A stretch of 61,904 nt of DNA from Mesaphorura yosii. Lineage: Eukaryota; Arthropoda; Collembola; Poduromorpha; Tullbergiidae. The stretch spans positions 1-61,904 of the forward strand of contig WIXG01000410.1 of the NCBI GenBank assembly GCA_009869945.1. The letters run 5' to 3'. The notes under the pieces were generated by a model. The model was not told the origin of the DNA, searched no databases, and saw nothing but the letters and a program-made list of their open reading frames with translations. Shown here piece after piece: positions 47,970 through 59,622 of this stretch. Within the stretch, counting starts at the first letter, position 1; each line of letters begins with the position of its first letter. The position numbers and the translations under genes are program-made.

Positions 47970-50192
47970 TTTTGTGCAAATTGCGAACGTGAAATTTTTT
48001 ATTCAGAGGTAGGAGATTGACATTCGCAACTCCGTATTTATATTCGGTTGTCGTAGAATCCATTACATTTTTAGCAAGTAGCGGCATGTTGTTCTAATCA
48101 ATTGTAGTGTTGTTGGCACTTGTTCCTGTACCAATTTATCATTGTCAGTTTTGCTAATCGCCAGCACGTAAACAGTCTAATTTCTGGTTTTCTGTAATGA
48201 TACTCCTTGACATATCGGATGGCATTGTGTAGTATTACACTGGACCTAACATAAACTTTGATGGCTTGACAAGTCAGGAATTAAAACTGACTGTGATTGA
48301 TTGTGTGAAAATATTGATGTTACATATTTGTACGTTGAAGAGCGATCACGATTCACAAACATAGAGGGCCATTTCAGATGATTTTGTCACAGGAATGGCT
48401 CTCACTCAGTCAGTTAAATATTAACAGACGACTAATTTTGATCAAGATGAACGAAATGGACATCTTTTTGAAGATGATGGAAGGAAAGCGACCGTCCATG
48501 TGCCAATGCATGGTTGTGCATATTTGATCATGTCAAACCACACACGGCACCGGCGCACAGGCTGCACAAGCTATAGAAAATGTGCCACCGATTGGCCACT
48601 TGAACACATGATTGCAATGCAGAACTCTGTGCGTGGTATAAATTCACAAAGTGACAAGCGAGGACAGGATTTATCTGAATTCATTGAAGTATATTTTGTC
48701 ACTGCAGAACTGAAGCACGTCAGTCTGGCTGTTGTGTTTCGTCCAACTGATTTTGATCAATTGGATCTGTGACACAATTCGGTTAACACACAAGTGTATA
48801 GAGGAGTGTGAGTGAGTGGAGATTTTGAGTTAACATGCAGGTGTATAGATAGCTCAGGCACAGCTCAGTTCAGACTTCTCTCATGGTATAGTGAGGAAAT
48901 GAACGTTGCAGAATCTCGATTGCCAACCGTGCAGGCTCACGCTGTCATGCCAATAGTCGTCCGCGAGGGGCTTCAGCACTGGCACCATGCTTTGCTGCAC
49001 CCTATGCGGTTGGCCGTGTTGACTTGAGTGCAGGATCCTTTCGGAAAATCAGAGCCTTCTAAGTCGACAAGGTGGAATGTGCACCGCGAGAGGTACTCAA
49101 GCCCTAAAAATTGGCGCCGGAGGCTGCTGGCATGAGAAACGTAAAGGTGATAAGAAATGACTTCATCCTGGACAGATTTAAGCTTGCGAATTCGAAGATC
49201 GCTGCTAACTGGTTACACTGAAAGTCCCGTGCATAGACCGGGACTAAACAAGGAGTAATTAATCTCAGACGGTCGTGGCTCGCCTGCAATACTGAGTGTG
49301 ATGGATTTTCTTTTCCACGAATCTGTTCATGCATTATTGAAAAGAGAAATTCGGTGCATTAAGGCAATGCGAGGACGCACAGTTTAAATAAAACCGCGGC
49401 TTTAGGATTTCCTCGAATTATGATGCTGACGCGAATTAGTGCGAATTGAGCGTCGGGCAAAGTGACGTCAATTCAGTCGGATCTGCGCCTCTATATAGGA
49501 GAAATATTCAAAATACAAGGAAAGCGAGGTTAAACTAAACCTAATCCTAACCTAACACGAACTTTGTGAGTTTGGCTTCACAACAGACTATTTGCACATT
49601 GCATTAGTTACGAGAGTGCAGTCATTAGTTTGAAAGTGCGTTATCAGCAATTTTAAGCATTTTTGTGAAATCTTGTGAACCTCGCATTGAGGAAGAGTGG
49701 AAGATGTTTTATCAGCACCATCGCTCCAGTGAAAACGTGCATTCATTCATTCATCTGCAGGAAAAGAAATTATTCGACCTCGCAAGCAGTTGGGCTTCTC
49801 ATCTCAGATAACATCTGCTGCTCGTATGATTCCAAGTGGCCATCAGGTCATCACACGTATTCATGAAAGGCAAGTTTAAGGTTAGGCAGGATCAACCAAA
49901 GTGGCTTTGTATTTTGCACGTATCGACCTTGCAGTTGTTTACTGTTTACAACAAACTGCTGACAAATCTCTGCTCATGTAGACAAACAAAGCCGCCTCAC
50001 GAGGGAAAGACACAGAATCTGAACAAATTCTACATAAATAGAGCCGAGCACCAGACTTCTCGAGCACACAAATGGCTTCAGGGCTTATCTATCAGACCTA
50101 AGTTAGTAAGTCCTATAAAAGTAAGTTACACGTCATTTTTGTTTTGTGAAGTCTCCGATTCTTATGCCTCAATTCCTTATCCCAAGGTTACA
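47970..50192. other. 2.2 kb without a supported gene
   Basis: Plus-strand frames at 48500-48772 and 48812-49027 lack signal peptide and known domain. A CCTAA-rich stretch near 49540-49555 is telomere-like but very short. Confidence 0.4.
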
Positions 50193-50852
50193 ATGGGTAG
50201 TCACAAGCTCGCACTCATTCTCTTCGTGGTAGTCAGCGCCTTGGCGGTGGCGTTAAAGCACTGCATACGTAATCGCCGTGCATGCACGTGTGAAAGCGAC
50301 TCCTGCTCGGCGCTGACGTGTAACCTGCAGCGAATAGTGTGCGTTCCGCAAATGTTTGGCGTCGGTCCTAGAAGGCGTGGGTGGGATTCACACCAGCCAG
50401 CAGTACTATTGCCAGCACCTTCAAGATGTCTGTACTCGCCACTCGGACTGCTGACCCGGACTTCGGTGCGATAAGCGGAGAGACCTAACCTTATCAAGGG
50501 GCACCCGTTGTTGCGTTTGCTGAGACACCGCAGCGGTGAGAAGACGCCCAAATGGGCGAAATGCGGGTATTACGGTGATCACTGCACTGAGGATGGAACC
50601 TGCTGTAAGGGAAACTTATCCGACGAGAAGACAATGAAGTGCAGAACAGAATGTGGACGTCAAGATGATCAATGCATCCAGACTAAACGCTGCTGCATGA
50701 GATACGATTACGACGCTAAGTCGATGACGTGTACCAATGATGAGTCGGCTAAGTGGGAGAAGGAATGCGGTCAAGCAGATGCTCAATGCATTGACGATGG
50801 GAACTGCTGCCGGGGACTTCATTGCGATTCGCTGAAAATTGTATGCAAATAA
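50193..50852 (+). CDS. Secreted protein with four knottin-like cysteine repeats
   Basis: Model: exon 50193-50380, intron 50381-50533, exon 50534-50852; 168 residues. The signal peptide is MGSHKLALILFVVVSALAVA. Four repeats of about 29 residues follow. The last three have the inhibitor-cystine-knot spacing C-x6-C-x5-C-C ... C: AKCGYYGDHCTEDGTCC, TECGRQDDQCIQTKRCC, KECGQADAQCIDDGNCC. The first repeat (KHCIRNRRACTC...SCSALTC) aligns by position but has one Cys moved. Single-domain relatives include spider toxins and insect defence or neuropeptide-like peptides; a multi-repeat version has no obvious named match. Function is unknown and toxicity is not implied. The donor (GG|GTGGG) is weak, so two separate genes remain possible. 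Confidence 0.6.
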
Positions 50853-52090
50853 ACACGACCGCAATTGCCGCCGTCATTGCCGTTGTAATTACATCAACGT
50901 CTTGGTATTTTTCAGTATCTTTGTCTTCTTTTTGTTTCTCGTGCGATGGAATAAGTACTTCATTTGACAAATGAAACTTGACATTGCTGCAAGGTTCCAT
51001 TTCATGACATCGATGACATGGATGTTTTGCTGGTTATTGTAAGACATCCCGGCATTGCCCGAGTGGACAGAGGAGCAGATCCAAATCGCGAGGGAAGCAT
51101 CATGTACCGGGCGCCGACCTGCAGACTATACTACGGAGCAGATAGTATACTCGAAACGTTGTTTGGGGGAGAAATTTGTTTCAGTTGAAAACATCGTGAG
51201 TGATTAAAGGTTAAAGAGAGCTTTCAAATTAATTTCGCATGCGCTGCTGCAAGTTTTGGATTGATCTCGAGCTTACAGACTTCCAGCGCAGCGTCCGCTT
51301 CGAGAGGAAACGCCTGCAGGTGCCTTACCCCAGCATGAATCCGATTCCCATCTCATTGAAGTTTGAAGTGATACGAATCTTCCCAATCTTCTGCCGCCTT
51401 CTTGTGCTGGCGTCCATTTTGTTGGCTGGTGAATGCCTGATTCAATATTTACCGGGGGCCTTGGTCATAGCCCAAACTCCAAGACCTCTTCGATTCATGA
51501 GCTATGCAAGAAGGGAGCTTGGGAAGTTTGATTCTCATTTCGATCGAGTCATTTGATTTTGCCATTCGTCATTCTCATTATCATAAGGTATAGCTATCAA
51601 ATATATGTGAGCTCTCAAATTAATTGCGATACAACTTGAACAAAATTGCGTGTTTCTTTCGAGACGGTTTTACTATTTTCGCGCTAACAATTTGGCTGAT
51701 GAGTCTGTATTTAACGCACGCACGCGAAGCTCGAGTTCGGTTCAGGAACGGAAAGTTACAAAAGAATCGCATATCGGACACGTAAACAGCTATCAAGTTA
51801 ATTGCACGACATAAAGCCGAGTGTATTTGATAGCTTTGTGTCAAGCTTCGATGGAAATTTTACAGATTCCTTTTGCAAAGAAGTGCAAATCAGTACTAAC
51901 TTACGTGTTGGAATAAATAGAGTTCATTATGCTATTATACTTGAATTTATTCTAACTTCAAGGCACTACACGATTAATTATATAATGTTAATCAATTTTT
52001 TCTTTTATACTTTCTCAATTTTGGTTTGATTCTTCTCGAGTATGAGTATACATGCTACCTGTGCCAAGTCCCAGTCCATCATTTCTCACC
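50853..52090. other. 1.2 kb without a supported gene
   Basis: A frame at 51239-51556 (plus) has one hydrophobic stretch but no known domain. CAAATTAATT-type short repeats at about 51229, 51618 and 51795 recur without clear order. Confidence 0.4.
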
Positions 52091-52798
52091 CTAGATGATG
52101 TTTGATGGAATTACGACGCATAGCTCGGCAACCATATTCTGATAGATCTTGAATCTGAGCTCTGCCTTGTCCTGTGCAGATAATACAAGAGCCTAAAGTT
52201 AAAGACTGCTTGCGCGCGATCCGGTTAGGCTTATGTTCGTCGCTTACCCCTTTAAATCCTTCTCCAGGAATGGTGAAGTCGTATGTGAATGTGCACCAAG
52301 TATTTGGCTCAAGGCAAATATCGGGCAGAAGGTCCAAGTCGTCTTGGATCACTTGGATCTCGCTGCTATGGACAAGAATGGAGCGGAAGAATGGGTTCCA
52401 TCGTCGGTCACGGGTTGTAAAGTCCACTCCAATGCTGTAAAAGTGTCCCCGAGTGAAAGTACATGGAGCGGAAGTGCAGTGGGCAAGGCGGATGTCGAAC
52501 TGAATAACCTGTGCACATACACACGGGAATTTGAAATTGATTGAGAATCAAAATGCTGAATAAAGCCACATTGAAAATCTGAGCAGCTTACCGCAGTTTT
52601 CCGCTGCAAGAGATCCCCGATAGAATTCCGAGGGAGTGAGGATGCCCGTGTGATCCTGACTTTGCTTAGAATGGGATTCGAGCAAACGGCCGCAACCCAA
52701 AGAAGCACAAGTGCAGAAATCTTGAACAATTTGAGCGTGGGATCATCGTGCGCCGGTACTCGGTGGGGCAGACGGTGGAACCAAGACCCAAACACCAA
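52091..52798 (-). CDS. ML-domain (NPC2/MD-2-like) lipid-binding protein
   Basis: Three exons: up to 52592, 52508-52248 and 52171-52091, all phase 0. The mature part reads VIQFDIRLAHCTSAPCTFTR, GHFYSIGVDFTTRD, CLEPNTWCTFTYDF and AELCVVIPSNII. It carries the ML-domain pattern of a C...PC pair after a hydrophobic strand, a middle pair of Cys and a late Cys. Such proteins bind sterols or lipids (NPC2) or lipid antigens (MD-2) and are often expanded in arthropods. A hydrophobic signal (LFKISALVLLWVAAVCS) opens the first exon, but no ATG is in frame before it down to a stop. So the start is either in an unfound exon or lost. The plus strand over the same bases is also open but lacks any domain. Confidence 0.7.
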
Positions 52799-53520
52799 TT
52801 CAATGGAAAACTTTCAGAGTATTATATTTTTTCAACGTTTATGAATGAAATACTTTTTATTTTCAAAGAATGGTACTACACCGCAATGTGATTTTTATCC
52901 TAACCCCTTTTTTGCACAGAAAGTACATTACCCCTTCATCGTATATATGCTCGAGACCAGTGAATTGGACTTGAACTGAACTTGAACATCAAGTTTGTAG
53001 CCTTTGTACTTAAGTCTTTCAAGTCTAGAAGGAGCTCCAACTTGAGTAGAACAAGAGGGGATCCAAGACCTGAACACGCCGGACATTACAGCCTAAGACA
53101 GAATTTCTTGACAATGATACTGAAGCTCATGAATAAGGTCCACCATCGTATGCAAATGCATTGTATTTTTCGCTTGTTCCCAGGCCCGTAAAATTTGATA
53201 TGAGTACGAATTATGACATAAGTAATACAAAAGTCTTTGTTCTATTTTGCTTATTTGAATATTTTAATGACTGACCACGTTTTGGAGTATTTTTTCAAAA
53301 GTTGCGTCCTCCAGTGAAAAAATTCCGTGTCGTAGTTTTTACTGAATGTGTTGTAATTGCGATACAATTTATTGTACTCTTTGAAAGATCCCGAAGAATT
53401 CAGCCTGATCTCAGCCGAGTGTCAAGAGCTGATTCGTAACCGAAGTTTTCGAGATCATTCTCGAGGTGTGAGTTAATTTTAAGTACTTTTTTCTACTTTT
53501 CCGACATTCACAAACCATAA
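52799..53520. other. Spacer, no gene recognised
   Basis: A+T-rich. Includes a minus-strand AATAAA (53526-53521) 48 bases past the stop of the truncated nkd copy. Confidence 0.45.
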
Positions 53521-53573
53521 TTTATTGAATTTTGTACACTTACGATTGTAATAAAATGTCTGGATCAACTTGT

Positions 53574-54486
53574 TTACGATACTGATTGTCTACATTTAAC
53601 TACATTGCCAATTCTACGATGTGCTGGTGGAGGTTGACGTCCAACTCGCACTTTATTGGCTGCTTCACTCCAACAAGTCACATTATTCTTGACCATGTTC
53701 ATCTGCAGCAGCTCACGCAGTTCGTTGTACTCGAAGTTGAGGATATTGTGTTTCTTCGCCTGGCGTTGGATGCTGCTGCTGTCGTTGTCCTTCGCTATCC
53801 TAAGACCCTTATCATTTGGACCTGCTCCGTCCACTTCGCTCGCGCTGACCCTCACTCTGATTGTCTTCTTTCCAAGGCGGGGCACGGTGAGTGAGCCACT
53901 CAACTCCCCGTATATGGTGCGGACGAGGGAGGCAATGTCCTGCGAGCGAGCACAACGGATTAGTCACACGAGACCCAGAAAGCTATTACAATTTACTCAC
54001 ATTCCTCGACAGCAGTCTCGGTACCGGTGCCTCCTTCCCGTTTGCTGCAGGTGTCGGTGAGTCATCAACCCCGTCCAGGTCGTAGAACGTGAAGGAAAAC
54101 TCACAGCTAGCTGCGGGCTTCTTGTCCTCTCCCTTCTCGTCTGCCACTGCCGCGGGTTTGGAAAGGCAATCGACTATCTGCAGCTGGAACAGGTTCCAGT
54201 TCAGCCAGTTCAGGTCTTTCTCCTCCAGAAGTGGATCTCCGTTATCGTGGTCGTGGCTGCCAGCGCCGTCGTTTTGCTCGTTGTCCGGGCGGCAGAGCAT
54301 CGTCTTCGCCCTTTCACCTTGAATATGGAGTTCACGGTTACTACTCTCTTGCCACATAAATTGGGAAGAGAACCCATTTAACGAGCAGTGAGCACTGCAG
54401 CTCCTAAAGCTGTTCTGGAGTGCATAACGAGCCGATAACGAGTGGGTGCCAAGCGTAATCCGAGACCAATCTGGACTTTCTCGCAC
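53574..54486 (-). CDS. Truncated second naked cuticle copy
   Basis: Two exons (54486-54001 and 53939-53574, phase 0 at the same place as in nkd). The kept core is CEFSFTFYDLDG, a long Ala/Pro loop, DIASLVRTIYGEL, PRLGKKTIRVRVSASE and NELRELLQMNMVKNN. Compared with nkd at 27.4 kb it lacks exon 1, intron 1 and the proximal promoter: sequence homologous to exon 2 joins directly to sequence homologous to 31.18 kb. It also lacks about 250 C-terminal residues including the His-rich tail, ending after 122 codons of exon 3. The open frame, splice sites and an AATAAA are intact. It might encode a short Dishevelled-binding piece of up to 284 residues, or be a pseudogene still without stops. The start at 54486 is tentative. 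Confidence 0.65.
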
Positions 54487-57400
54487 TGCCCGGTACGAGC
54501 TGTATCATCTTTCTTTGTTTGCGGTCAAGTATTTGTTGCAAACGAACTGCACCTACTTTCAAAAGTGACTTGGCTTACGTGTTCGCGTCGTCGCCGGATC
54601 GCCATCGACCGTTGTCTCAGTGTTCATAGTGGGGCCGATATTGGTCTCCAGGCAGCATACAGTGCCTTGCTGTACCGGGCGAAGAAAAAGAGCGAGAATT
54701 TATTACACATGAACGGTAACGGAGTCCGTGCCAGTCGGGTGGGGAACCGTAAACAGGAAAAAAATCGAACTGTTTTCCACCAGGGAATGGAAATCGACGT
54801 ACACATTCGGACAACCGAAAGATACAATGCGACAATAGTCCATCATTTTTATTGAAAGCATTCTGCCACTCTTCTCTGCATTATGTTTGTACGTATTGTC
54901 AAAATTTCATTGCATGTCTCTGCCATGCTGTGCCCGCTGGCCGTGAGGTTTCTTTTGGTTCTGTCGGACCGATCGATCACGGGGATTTTTACTTTTTTAC
55001 ACATTTCTCCGAATTTTCTTAATTCAGTCAATTAATTCGAGTGAGGGCGTGGGCTGAGTGCGCTCTACGAAAAAATTTTGCTCTCCTTTCAAGAACATTT
55101 AATTATTCGGCTCTTCCCCGAGCAAAACAAAAAGACAAAAGAGTAGAAGGACGGGACAAGCACCTCAAAGATTTAAAATACAAAATTAAAAATGTTCTCG
55201 CTCGCATTCGCAAGTAACAATTAATTTGGAGTGCTCCGTTTTTTTGTAGGACGATTCTTTTTAATAAATGCTACCCTCGCTCGAGAGATTTTTTCTTGCT
55301 CCTGTCTTGTAGCGAATGAATTAAGAAATTCCGTCACACGGAATTCCAGTTTCTACGGATTCAAATTAACTTTCTAAAAAGTAAAGTAAAGAAAAATGTT
55401 GGAGCTCCCAAGTCCCAAGAAATCTCTCGAGTCGACTCACTCGGGTTTTTAATTAAAAATAAATCAGAAGTTGTGTCAAGCAAAATCTTGTAAACAAGCA
55501 CGCGATTCGTCTCGAGCGAGAAAACGGCTGAGGATTAAAAGTTAATTCCAAAAATTATTACAAATTACTCATACACGGCGGGATTCGTCAAGTTGTTGAC
55601 AAGTTCAATGGGAAGCATGCAAAAACTTGTTTTCAGTTTACAAGAAGCCTTCGGTTTAATTTGTCGCAAGCCGCAAGTTTAATTTTCGAGAGAGAAGGAA
55701 AGTCGAAGATCAACAAAATGACATTTCTCAAATTATTGGCTCAGTGTTCGCGAAATTATGGAAGTTGGATTGTTTGGGGGGGGAGGTTGAGTCGTCTGAG
55801 CGAGGCTTCGCCAAATTGGCTGCACGCGCAGGAAAAACTCTCACTAGAGTGGAAGGAATTGAATTTTGTGGAGAATCCTTTTAGAAACTTTGTTGATCAA
55901 TAAAAAAAGCACCCTCGATCGAAAAGGAAATACGAAACATGCCCGAATTTCAATAAGTGGAATCCACTCAATAATATTCACGCTTCCGTCCACGGCAAGC
56001 ATAAATCGAATCATTTTTCTCGAGCGTTATGAATATTTCCATAATTTCCACTTGCTTCCAGGAATTTGGAACTCTTCAGCTTTCTTCCTCTTGTTCACAG
56101 TTGCATGGCAAGAAATTTCCATGAATCATATAGCAGCGCAGTTACTTGTGTTTCGACTTTCGACTGGACTTTGAATTTAAATAACGAGAACGCAACGGCC
56201 GGAGAGAAATTCTCCACGCTGTTCGCCCTCCGAAGCGGAAGGAATCGAATTTGTACTGGAACCACAGCCATTCTTATACAAGAGATTTTACAATTCGGCT
56301 GTTCTGAAGAACATGCTTGCTGGCTTTCTCCATTCTCCACTTTCGCCACCCGGGTTTGTGTGTTCGTTTTTAAGAAGAATACTCAGAATACTGTAGAGCT
56401 CAGAGTCACAACAAACAAGGTTTGAGATGATTACAATCTGCTGCTGAGTATTATCGAGACTCGAGGCCCACAATTCACATGAGAGAAGTTAGAATTAGTA
56501 AGTAGAAGTCATTCGAAACTGCGCTTGCGGTCGCGACCCATTATAAAATTGTAGAGAAGGGATATTGGGAACCAAATGAGAATAGGCTCAGAGGGATTAT
56601 CATCGAAGAGAACTCAGCTCAGTTCCCCGTATAAATCATAATGAGCTCTATTCCGAATCACGGCACAGCAAAATTTTGAAATTCTATAGAATATTAAAAT
56701 CGTTATGCACATCACCATGATGCCTTTATTGCAGGAAGTTCAATTGTTCGGAGAGATTATGGATCAGAGAACGAAGTTGGCCGCCACCGCTTTGTTTTGT
56801 TTTGTATCGCACGCGAAGAGGAGCAGAACACGTGTACTCGGCCCGTTGAAAGCATGCGAGAAACCATGCGACACGATGTCTGTGAAAAGTATGAAATCGG
56901 GCTTACCTTCACGTCCCGCCATTTGTGAAGACTCCGCCGGATGCGAGCGAGAAGCGAGTTGGACCGAATCTTGTCAGCGGCGTTTTACCCTTGAGTTTCA
57001 GAAACACAGTCGGGAGAGATCCCGAGAGACGAAAAAGAGAAAGTGCGACAAGGAAGACGGGTGCTGTGAGACTGTGGATGTAAACAGCGGAGTGAACGGG
57101 TTTCATACCAGCAGCAGACAATCGGACCTCGGGAGGATGGATGGTGAAAGCAGCGGAGAGTGAAATAACCAGGTCAGGCAGATTGCTCACATTCCATTCA
57201 CCATCCGCTACATTCCCGCACTGCACGGCACAGATTCCTCATTCACATTAGCATTTAGCCCCAGTGTGGCTTTCTCTCATCCCATCACACATGTGAGATT
57301 CATAATTTAATCGTGAACCGCGCAGCTAATTACTCGGTTAAATGACGGCGGTAGAGAATCATTTCCTTTCGCGCAAGAAAGAGTCATTCGCCTTTGAAGT

Positions 57401-57553
57401 GTCACTCTTAAGTCTAAATGGCTTGTTATTGGCACGGGAGCACAGGAATAAAACACAGCAAAGCACATGTCGTGTCTCTTGTGCATTGGCGAATATGATT
57501 CGCTCTCTTGTGTGCTGTGCTGTGTTTAGTATTAGTACCTGTGCGGCTGCGTC

Positions 57554-57615
57554 CTTTGATCTCGAGCCCTTTCTTTGATTGTAGTGCTTGTGCTTGTACC
57601 GTTTTGTCTTTGATC
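57554..57615. promoter_or_regulatory. Core TCF/LEF cluster of block C
   Basis: CTTTGATC (57554-57561), CTTTGATT (57573-57580) and CTTTGATC (57608-57615) at the same spacing as in block B. The fourth motif of A and B is changed to GATAAAAG, and the adjoining helper site is lost (CGGCTGC). Confidence 0.6.
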
Positions 57616-58706
57616 ATGGCGGAGATAAAAGAAAGCCGGCGCACAGCTCAACGCCGAATACAAGAAACAAGCATGTATGCGGACGGCGAGATGAAAGACG
57701 GTGAAAGAGGTGACTCTTCTGTGAAGAGAAAATCCTCGCTTGCAACGTCCCGGCGCTGGTCAAAACGCCACAGCTTGCAGGGAACTACTTTTCCTCAATA
57801 TTGTATGTCCCACCACGTGGCGTGGCGAAAATTTTCTCTCAGAAGATTTCTCTTTCCTGTGCACAGGAGATGGGCTCCAAGAACCCTTTCATGTTTCTCT
57901 TCCGGGGAGACTCGTTAATGATCATGGCAGAAAACAATCGCGTGTCGGCGGCCAGCGAAAGCGAAGGAAAAGATCTGAAAGAAGATGAAAGGGACTGTCG
58001 GCTTTCGACTTCTTTCTCCGCGACTTCTTTCAAATTTTTATGACCTCAAACTCTTTACTTTTCCTTCTTCAACTCGCTGGCTGATTTCCTTTTCGTAAAT
58101 TCCTCTCGGCTGATTCCCCGGCACAGGAAGAGGCTCGGGTGTGTCTGGAATGGCGTCGAATTTCGAATCAAAATCCCAGGTTGATCAGTTCAGAACGGTA
58201 CTCCTTGCTCTGCGTCATAGAAGTGCAGAAGATCAAAAGATGTTTGGCTCAATGCAAATTCAAAATACTCCTCCGAGGGCTATGGTAATGCTGATCGAAA
58301 GCGCAAGCGGGTCGGCTTTTTTGACATCGAGTATAGAAAACGGCGCAATAGATATGATACTTTTTTTTATTGTTCCAGTCGAGAAAAGAAAAAAACGATG
58401 ATTACGCCTGGCTGGAAAGACGCCTTTCATCTTTCTTTCTCTTTTGTACTTTTTTCCTTTTTCGCAATTTGCTCTGCTCCTCTTTCGTGTCTGCCATCTT
58501 TCCGCCTTTCGTCTACCGCTCTTCTTTTCTTTTTTCTTTGTGCTTTTCTTGCTCTATCCACCTGCATTGCATTCATTTCATCCTCAAGCACAAATGGCCC
58601 GTGCGCTCATAATTTGATACATACACGCGTACTTTTGCTTTTGCTCTGTCGTACTCTCAAATGAATATTCATATTAAAGAACAAGAAAGCCTTTGAAAAA
58701 AATCTC

Positions 58707-58714
58707 TTTTGATC
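58707..58714. promoter_or_regulatory. Distal TCF-like motif of block C
   Basis: TTTTGATC followed by TCGGG; a GATCAAA also lies at 58231-58237, matching 35682 in block B. Confidence 0.3.
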
Positions 58715-59009
58715 TCGGGTTGGTTTCGGCTATCAGAGAGAGAGAGACTTCCGCCCTTCGCAATTTTTGTTTACACTGACGGAGAGTGTTCCAGGCTCTA
58801 TCTCACGGGTGTCCTTCCAGTAGCAAAAGTCTAGGCAATCGGAGAACGACATCTGCAATACGAAAGAAAAAGAGGTCTAAGCAGCGTGTAAACGTGGACT
58901 CCACCTCCAACGAAACCGTGCGTCCTGTGTGTAGAATGATTTCCTTTTGACCGACCCGATAAATACCTGATTTGTCTGATTCTCCAGGAGATGTCATGCC
59001 TGAATGCTT

Positions 59010-59234
59010 GACTGATGGAACACACGTCAGACGACCGTCTACACGGAAAAAATGCAAAAACTACACTACAAAATCAAGCACTTATGCCCATACAAGCATG
59101 TTCAAAGAACCATATACATTTGCTTCTCTGGATTCTGCGGTGGTTTTTCCAACGCTGGCTGTGCACATGCCTGCGCTGAACGTGCATTCAACAGATTCGA
59201 ATGTGTCAACGAACACTGCAAATGTTTCTGTTAG
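59010..59234 (+). CDS. Defensin-like cysteine-rich exon
   Basis: The frame ends in a mature-peptide-like part with eight Cys: ICFSGFCGGF, GCAHAC, FECVNEHCKCFC. CxxxC followed by CxC, with a GGF segment, is the cysteine-stabilised alpha-beta layout of invertebrate defensins, which are secreted antimicrobial peptides. An acceptor-like CAG at about 59024-59026 and a polyadenylation signal AATAAA at 59307-59312 frame it as a last exon. The exon with a signal peptide is not found, and the internal ATG at 59052 gives no signal peptide. It may be partial or decayed. Confidence 0.45.
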
Positions 59235-59622
59235 ATCCAGGCCAGATTCCAGGTTAGTTCCTGATCCCAGATTCATTATGTATTCCTTTATTGCGTGAAA
59301 ATCACAAATAAAGTGTACTCACAATCGGCTGATGCGACCTTGAAACTTTGTTACTGAATTGTGTACTCAATTTCATTCTTCCAAATGTGTGTCTGTGGCG
59401 AGAGTTGCCAAACAATACACGCGCGCACGTGTTTTACTGGAACTGGAATTTCTAGACTTGACCGGTTTCAGGCTGTCCCAAATAAAATCGAACGCACCAT
59501 TCATGCAGAGTTTTCCATTGTCACGCCAGCTATACGACGACTGCAAACTAGCGTCTCGTGAGCACCAGGCACAACCTTTAAAACCACCAGCCTCCAGCAG
59601 GTCTCCAAACTTGCCCAACGCA
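59235..59622. other. Spacer and promoter of the kelch-type gene
   Basis: Holds AATAAA at 59307-59312 belonging to the defensin-like exon. The frame of the next gene stays open upstream of its ATG, but that part has no signal peptide. Confidence 0.5.

Larger units (their letters stand above)
54401..58780 (+). repeat. Block C: upstream segment of the second nkd copy
   Basis: Direct-orientation match to block B (31161-36200) and inverted match to block A. Landmarks are GTGCATAACGAGCC (about 54420), AGAGTGGAAGGAATTGAATT (about 55846), the TCF core at 57554, CACGTGGCGTGGCG (about 57813), ATGACCTCAAACTCTTT (about 58040) and the end near 58780. It is closer to A than to B across 55800-56350. No supported gene inside. 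Confidence 0.85.

Noticed and set aside
52174..52544. Plus-strand frame over the NPC2-like gene with a good-looking acceptor at about 52269
   Set aside because: The minus strand gives three exons with matching phase and the ML-domain cysteine pattern; the plus frame has no domain.
56705..57163. A 152-codon frame inside block C
   Set aside because: The matching place in block B encodes a different, shorter frame, so there is no protein conservation.
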